Shown here one piece after another: positions 5,377-9,785 of a stretch of DNA of 9,785 nt. Location of the stretch: positions 1 through 9,785 of the forward strand of contig QMVI01000025.1 in the NCBI GenBank assembly GCA_003661015.1, read 5' to 3'. The DNA is from Methanosarcinales archaeon (GTDB lineage: Archaea > Halobacteriota > Methanosarcinia > DSM-18856 > Methermicoccaceae). How positions within the stretch are numbered: position 1 is the stretch's first letter; each line of letters begins with the position of its first letter. The notes beneath the pieces were generated by a model that saw only the letters and a list, made by a program, of their open reading frames with translations, had not been told where the DNA came from and made no database searches. Position numbers and translations under genes: made by a program.

Positions 5377-6101
5377 TATTGGAAGAAATAAAAAGAAAAT
5401 TCATTGAGGTTGCAGAAGACTTGCTTGACGAAGATATAAAGATCAGGTCAAAACCGTTATCACCATCAGAGGCGATAGGAGAGCCCACAAGGAAAGACTT
5501 TCCAATTCTCAGAGGAAAAGAAGTTCTCATGCAGGCAGAGTTTAAAGATGCGGTGGGACAAGCTTTCACATCAATGCCTGGAAACTATGAAGGCACATTG
5601 CGAGAAGTTGTCTCTCTGCCATTGTCAAACGACTTTGAAAGAGCGATTCTCGTTGCATCTATGAATGCTGTTCTCAGATATTTGGGTATGATAAACAAAA
5701 CCATCCACTGCAAGAATGATGGACCTGAGCTTTGTGGTATGAAAATTTCCAAAATGATTGAAGAGGAATTTGGTAGCTGTACCCTTGGAGTAATTGGACT
5801 TCAACCCGCCATTGTCGACCACTGTACAAGAAGAATGAACGTTTTGGTCTCAGATTTGAGCCCCTCCAACATAGGAAAAACAAAGTTTGGCGTTAAAGTA
5901 CTTGATGGAGAATATCCCGAGGAGATTGTTAAAAGCTCAGATGTACTGCTGGTGACCGGAACAACTGTTGTCAATGGAACGATTGACAGGATAATGGAGT
6001 TGGCAAATATGTATCAAAAGCCCATACTGTTTTATGGAACAACCATTTCAGGTCCTGCATACTTGATGGGATGGAAAAGAGTTTGCCCAGAATCAACTTG
6101 A
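5373..6101 (+). CDS. DUF4213/DUF364 protein (putative heavy-metal chelation domain)
   Basis: A 242-residue soluble protein overlapping the ABC ATPase stop by ATGA, with no separate ribosome binding site, so translationally coupled. The N-terminal part (about 1-100) fits DUF4213, an enolase-N-like fold. The C-terminal part is a Rossmann-like DUF364 domain: GVIGLQPAIVDHC (139-151), VSDLSPSNIGKTKFGV (159-174), VLLVTGTTVVNGTID (191-205) and FYGTTISGPAYLMGW (220-234). Conserved His112/Cys113 in TIHCKND, plus Cys121, Cys136, Cys151 and Cys238, are possible metal ligands. The ending at KRVCPEST looks natural for the archaeal version I recall, so I do not call it truncated. Family members often sit beside metal or oxyanion transport genes; the biochemical role is unproven. 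Here it probably works with the ATPase, for example in handling the imported metal. Confidence 0.88.
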   Translation: MILEEIKRKFIEVAEDLLDEDIKIRSKPLSPSEAIGEPTRKDFPILRGKEVLMQAEFKDAVGQAFTSMPGNYEGTLREVVSLPLSNDFERAILVASMNAVLRYLGMINKTIHCKNDGPELCGMKISKMIEEEFGSCTLGVIGLQPAIVDHCTRRMNVLVSDLSPSNIGKTKFGVKVLDGEYPEEIVKSSDVLLVTGTTVVNGTIDRIMELANMYQKPILFYGTTISGPAYLMGWKRVCPEST

Positions 6102-6143
6102 AGTGGTAGTTCACGCCACTGTCCGTAGGAAGTTCTCACACAA

Positions 6144-6157
6144 TATTTATTATATAG
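6144..6157 (+). promoter_or_regulatory. Putative TATA box of the kaiC-like operon
   Basis: TATTTATTATATAG in the 96-bp gap after the DUF364 gene. A start site about 25 bases downstream (near 6178) would leave a leader of about 20 bases that still contains the ribosome binding site GGAGAGGT at 6184-6191. This indicates a new transcription unit rather than continuation of the ABC operon. Confidence 0.5.
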
Positions 6158-6197
6158 AATGTAAGATAAGTTTATTCGTAATAGGAGAGGTAAGAAT

Positions 6198-6950
6198 ATG
6201 GCAAGAGATCCAACTGGTATCTTGGGGTTTGATGAGCTTATTGAGGGGGGGCTGATACCAAATAGAGTTTATCTCGTGAGTGGCCCTCCTGGTTCGGGGA
6301 AAACAACATTTGGAGTTCAATTTCTTTCATATGGTGCGTTGAGAGGTCAGAAGGGAATATATGTGACGTTGAGTGAGACCCCCAAAACAATAATCGAGGA
6401 TGCATCCCGCTACAACTTCAAAGTACCCCAACTACTAAAAACAAAGAAGCTGATGTTTCTTGACCTCGGTCCCCAAATGGAATATGGATATGTAGACGAA
6501 CTTCACACCCTAATATCACCAACTTCCTCTGAGGGTGAAGAGGATGTTGCTCCTGAGTTGGATGCTCCCCAACCTGCCGAGATATTCAAAAAAATCAAGA
6601 GCTACGTGGATGCAAATAACGTGAGGAGACTGGTGATTGACTCGATTAATGCAATAAGATTCACATCATACCCGCAAGCAAGGGCAGAGAAAGAAATAAA
6701 CCGGTTCATAAGAAATCTGAAAAAGTTGGGATGCACAACACTCCTTCTCTCCGAGATGATTGATATGGATATATATCCACCAGAGCAATTTGCATCTCAT
6801 GGGGTGTTCCTCCTTCACAATTTCCTCCTCGGAGGGGAGATGACAAGGGCGATTCAGATTCTCAAGATGAGAGGGACAAAGCACGATTGCAATATGAGGC
6901 GTCTTGCATTCACCCCAGATGGAATTAGAGTGCTTGAAGTTTTAAAGTGA
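6198..6950 (+). CDS. KaiC-like RecA-superfamily ATPase (single domain)
   Basis: A 250-residue ATPase with one KaiC domain, against two in cyanobacterial KaiC. Residues 1-20 (DPTGILGFDELIEGGLIP) are the typical KaiC opening. Walker A is GPPGSGKT (29-36). The catalytic carboxylate segment is YVTLSET (55-61), with one glutamate (Glu60) where KaiC has two. Walker B is RLVIDS (144-149). The end, RGTKHD...FTPDGIRV (225-245), is the usual KaiC-family C-terminal signature. A poorly conserved acidic insert (109-122, GEEDVAPE region) is probably a surface loop. GGAGAGGT precedes ATG 6198 by six bases. Archaeal relatives are thought to act in signalling, some with sensor kinases or the archaellum; the role of this one is unknown. 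A four-base gap to the next gene indicates a two-gene operon, and the convergent neighbour is a hybrid sensor kinase. No kaiA or kaiB is seen. Confidence 0.9.
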   Translation: MARDPTGILGFDELIEGGLIPNRVYLVSGPPGSGKTTFGVQFLSYGALRGQKGIYVTLSETPKTIIEDASRYNFKVPQLLKTKKLMFLDLGPQMEYGYVDELHTLISPTSSEGEEDVAPELDAPQPAEIFKKIKSYVDANNVRRLVIDSINAIRFTSYPQARAEKEINRFIRNLKKLGCTTLLLSEMIDMDIYPPEQFASHGVFLLHNFLLGGEMTRAIQILKMRGTKHDCNMRRLAFTPDGIRVLEVLK

Positions 6951-6954
6951 TATC

Positions 6955-7392
6955 ATGAGTAAAAAAGTACCCGCTGTATTGGTTCAGTGTTATAAACTTG
7001 GGTTTGAAGTAGGCTATCATGGACACTCAGAAATTGGATGGGTGGGTCAAAGATACGCTTCACTCCTTAATATCGCATCACGCATGGGCCTTGAAAATCT
7101 GGCAATTGAATATTATGAAAAGGGGAAAAAAGACGGTGTTTTGAAGAAAAACTACGACATCCATTCGAGGTTCTATAAACAGAAAATGAAGGAAGAGGCA
7201 CAGAAAAAACCCAAGCTGTTATGGTCCCTTGAAAAAATGTTAATGGATGCGAGGTTTGAAGGCATATCCCCAACATCACTGAAACCTCTGTTCATGAGAT
7301 CACCACCTCTTCTTGACGTTGCCAGAGTTCTTAGAATACCCCGGAATTTGTTTGGATTAAAACACGTCAATTTCATGAGACTGAAGAAATAA
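6955..7392 (+). CDS. Uncharacterised basic protein linked to the KaiC-like ATPase
   Basis: A 145-residue protein beginning four bases after the KaiC-like stop (TGATATCATG), and so almost certainly co-translated; GTGAT across the stop of the previous gene can serve as its ribosome binding site. I do not recognise the family. There is no signal peptide or membrane segment. The N-terminal half (about 8-66) looks like two or three helices with a notable LGFEVGYHGHSEIGW stretch (15-29) containing two histidines. The middle (62-95) is strongly basic (KNYD, KQKMKEEAQKKPK), suggesting RNA, DNA or membrane-surface contact. The C-terminal third (100-145) ends with RIPRNLFGLKHVNFMRLKK, also basic. Tight pairing suggests it is a partner or regulator of the ATPase; this is inferred from context only. 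Confidence 0.75.
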   Translation: MSKKVPAVLVQCYKLGFEVGYHGHSEIGWVGQRYASLLNIASRMGLENLAIEYYEKGKKDGVLKKNYDIHSRFYKQKMKEEAQKKPKLLWSLEKMLMDARFEGISPTSLKPLFMRSPPLLDVARVLRIPRNLFGLKHVNFMRLKK

Positions 7393-7426
7393 AAGAAAAT
7401 TAAATTAAATTAAATAAAAGAAATAA
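7393..7426. terminator. Short A/T-rich spacer between convergent genes
   Basis: Thirty-four bases between the TAA of the 145-residue protein and the TGA that ends the read-through frame of the sensor kinase. It holds a tandem AAATT/AAATT/AAAT tract (about 7398-7415). The complementary strand is T-rich, giving a U-tract for the minus-strand transcript. The plus-strand transcript meets TTTTT at 7430-7434. Confidence 0.4.
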
Positions 7427-9785
7427 TCATTTTTCCTCTCTTATCTTTAGAAACGGATAATCGCTCAGTCTTTCAAGTTCTTCCACTTTTTTCGCCCTCT
7501 CTGCCACTGCCCTCTTCATGACATCTATGAGTTTTTTGTTTTCAATCGGCTTTGTCAAGTAGTCAAAAGCACCCCTTCTAACTGCTTCGCTTGCAGTCTC
7601 AATGGTTGGCTATCCTGTGAGGATAACAACTGGAACAGCAAGCTCTGAGATTTCTATGTGTCTGAGAACATGCATGCCATTCTTGCCGGGCATTACTAAG
7701 TCGAGAAGTACAACATCAATTGGCTCTGTTGATAATTTGTATATGCCCTCATCTGCATTCTGAGCTTCCAAAACCTCGAACCCCTCCCTCTCTAATACTA
7801 TCCTTAAAGCCTTTCTCAACTTGGGTTCATCATCAACGATGAGTACCCTCCTACCCGATGCTATGGCGGTTGATGCCCTACCTTCAAGAGGCAGTTTTAC
7901 TGTGAGTGAGGAATACTCTCCCTCCTTAGACTCGACAAGGATCTCTCCCCCATGTGCTTTTACGATGTTATGTGCAATCGAGAGACCGAGGCCGGTTGCT
8001 TCTTCACTCTGTTTTGTTGTGAAGAATGGATCAAATATATGCTCTATAATGTCTTTGGACATTCCGATTCCATTGTCCCTGATCTCAATACTCACGTATA
8101 TTCCTTCTTTCTTTGTTCTGACTATTATCTTCTTGTTTTCATGGGTTTCTGGATATTTTTCGTTGAGAGCATATATCGAGTTAGTCAGTATGTTGAAAAA
8201 TACTTGCATCATGTGTTCAGGCTGACACAATACTTTTGGAATTGGATGTAAGTCCTTTTCTACTTTTATCGATGACACCTTAAACTCATGGGAAAGAACT
8301 GAAAGTGTTTTTTCCAGTATGATGTTTAAATCAACTTCCTTTAGCTCTTTCTCTCCCTTTCTTGAGAACTCCAAAAGTTCTGCAACAATTCTTTTTATTC
8401 GGAGAGCTGCCTGTTCAATCTCATTAAGCATTTCCATCTTCTCTTCTTCATCGATATCATCTTTGAGCAACCATGTGTAGTTCAGAATTATTGTGAGTGG
8501 GTTGGTAATTTCATGTGCAACGCCCCCCGCAAGCATTCCAACAGAGGCAAGCCTGTCTGAGTGTGATAGTCTGTCTATGAGTTTTTTCCTCTCCTTCTCA
8601 GCAAGAGTTCGTTCGGTCACATCGACAATTGTCCCAACCCTCACCCTCTCTTCGCCATAGTTGGTAGAATATTCATACAGCTCACAATAAACAATTGAAC
8701 CATCTTTTTTCACAAGTCTTATAGGAAATCCCTGACCCTTTTCATATGATTTTCGGAATTCATGTAGAGATGGCTTATCATCCGGATGCACGAGGTTTTC
8801 AAGAGACTTCCCAAACAGTTCTTCTTTGAAGTATCCAACCATCGAAGCCATGGCATCACTGACATACTTAAAAACTCCCCCACGTTCCATGTACACGCCA
8901 AGTGCTTCATTCTCAGAGAGCATCATAAACAGTTCCTCGGACTCACGCCTCATCTTTTCTTCCTCAATGAGGTGGAGTGCTATTCCAAGGTCGTCTGTTA
9001 GCCCTTCGAGTAATCCCCTTTCTTCATCGTCCAGTATGATAGATATATCATCGACATACACGTTCAATGCACCATATACCCTACCCTCAAAGGCAATGGG
9101 TATGGATATGCTCGAGATAGGAAGGTGAGGATATTCGGGGCTAACGACCAGTTTATTTTCCCTTATTGCTTTACATACTGGGTCAGTACTTTCGGCATCC
9201 TTCCAACAGAGATTTACCCCAGACAATTCCTCTTTTCCATCCCCAGAATATGCTACTGGAACAACGGTTCCAGAGGGGTCTTTCAGAGCAACCCACACAA
9301 GTCTGTATCCCCTTAACGAGTTCAAAAGCTCACAGACCCTCTGAAGAAGGCTGTCTCTATCCCTCTCAACAACTATCAACTGGTCTATCAATCTTATTGT
9401 GCGAAGAAGTTCATTTGCACGTCTTTGACCGTTTTCTGCCTTTTTCAAAAGCTCTGCATCAAGAGATGCTCTTAAAGCAGCAGATGCATGCTCTACCAGC
9501 TGATTTACAATTTTAACATCATCTTTGTCAAACTCTCCAACGAGAACAACCACACCAGCAGTTTCTTTACCAAATTTAAGGAGTGAATGGATAACCCCCT
9601 CGGAGGATGGAGTTTTCTGCTTTAGTAGTACCTCATTCACAATCTCCCTCAATCTCTTCTGCTTCTCTTCATCTACATTTGTCGGAAATACGAATTCTCT
9701 TTCTATCTCACCATACCTCATTACAAGCATGCCGTATGATGCGCCTGTAAGTTTGCTTGCCCCTTCAATCACCTCTTCTGCCACC
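7427..9785 (-). CDS. Hybrid sensor histidine kinase/response regulator with an in-frame TAG (5' end outside window)
   Basis: Cytoplasmic signalling protein with no membrane segment in the visible part. Numbering from 9784: partial GAF-like domain (1-105), coiled coil (105-130), second GAF (130-275), PAS with PAC (285-395), HisKA with phospho-acceptor His424 in GGVAHEITNPL, HATPase with NILTNS (N box, 530-536), DNGIGM (570-575), FDPFFTTK and GLGLSI (598-603), then a receiver domain from 645 with Asp651/Asp652 and phospho-acceptor Asp695 in DVVLLDLVMPG. At codon 725 (7612-7610) a TAG follows VVILTG. The frame stays open for 60 codons, PTIETASEAVRRGAFDYLTKPI onward, supplying the remaining receiver with conserved Lys745, and ends at TGA 7429-7427. 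Receivers usually have Tyr at the TAG position. Read through, the receiver has normal length; stopped at TAG, it lacks about half the fold. GTG at 9784 is probably an internal valine, not the start. No partner output gene is visible. Confidence 0.85.
7610..7612 (-). other. In-frame TAG (amber) codon inside the receiver domain
   Basis: TAG between GGA (Gly724) and CCA (Pro726) of the sensor kinase. Same-frame continuation of receiver sequence follows immediately, so no frameshift is involved; one base change from a tyrosine codon (TAT or TAC) would create it. It may be read as pyrrolysine, suppressed, a nonsense mutation or a base-call error. Confidence 0.9.

Noticed and set aside
6102..6143. 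AGTGG/CCACT hairpin after the DUF364 gene as a terminator
   Set aside because: Only five base pairs with a nine-base loop and no U-tract after it.
7610..7613. Treating TAG as the natural end of the kinase gene
   Set aside because: The receiver domain would lack its C-terminal half and conserved lysine, while that missing sequence follows in the same frame.
9782..9784. GTG as the start of the sensor kinase
   Set aside because: The frame enters from the window edge in the middle of a GAF-like domain and has no room for a visible ribosome binding site; probably an internal valine.
1..9785. CRISPR arrays, tRNA or rRNA genes, full insertion sequences
   Set aside because: No regularly spaced repeats, cloverleaf with CCA-end features, rRNA core sequence or intact transposase seen.

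Overview
This window looks archaeal, most likely from a euryarchaeal methanogen or one of its relatives (Methanosarcinales, ANME or Archaeoglobi-like). The reasons are TATA-box promoters with strong GGAGGTGAT-type ribosome binding sites, a type I-alpha glutamine synthetase, a single-domain KaiC-like RecA ATPase, a DUF4213/DUF364 protein, and a tungstate/molybdate-type ABC ATPase. Intergenic DNA is very A+T rich and genes are moderately A+T rich. The lineage is an inference; there is no rRNA or marker gene here.

Layout. Positions 1-546 (-) hold the N-terminal 182 residues of an FAD-dependent sulfide:quinone oxidoreductase-like protein, cut by the window edge. Its promoter region carries three ATTTGTAYATA repeats and a perfect 20-bp palindrome. 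A roughly 700-bp gap, with at most a decayed ORF at 1000-1173, leads to glnA (1241-2569, +). glnA converges on aroE (2598-3407, -), with an A/T-rich terminator between them. Positions 3408-4216 form a very A+T-rich stretch with a long nested inverted repeat and no convincing gene. Next is a tight three-gene cluster on the + strand: a previously unlisted 33-residue single-helix membrane ORF (4217-4318), a WtpC/ModC-like ABC ATPase (4297-5376) and a DUF4213/DUF364 protein (5373-6101), all overlapping. No permease or binding-protein gene accompanies them. A second + unit, with its own TATA box, carries a KaiC-like ATPase (6198-6950) and a basic 145-residue protein of unknown function (6955-7392). 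It converges on a large hybrid sensor kinase (GAF-GAF-PAS-HisKA-HATPase-REC, -) that runs off the right edge.

The most notable observation is in the kinase. Its receiver domain is interrupted by an in-frame TAG at 7612-7610. The same frame continues for 60 more codons, encoding the missing half of the receiver including its conserved lysine, and ends at TGA (7429-7427). No confidently called gene in the window stops at TAG; all use TAA or TGA. This fits either amber readthrough or recoding as pyrrolysine, known in several archaea, or a recent nonsense mutation or sequencing error. The sequence alone cannot decide.

Functionally the window mixes nitrogen assimilation (glnA), aromatic amino-acid synthesis (aroE), probable oxyanion or metal handling (ABC ATPase and DUF364), sulfide or quinone redox chemistry (the SQR-like protein) and signalling (KaiC-like ATPase and sensor kinase). 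Apart from the two short + strand operons there is no sign that the genes form one pathway.
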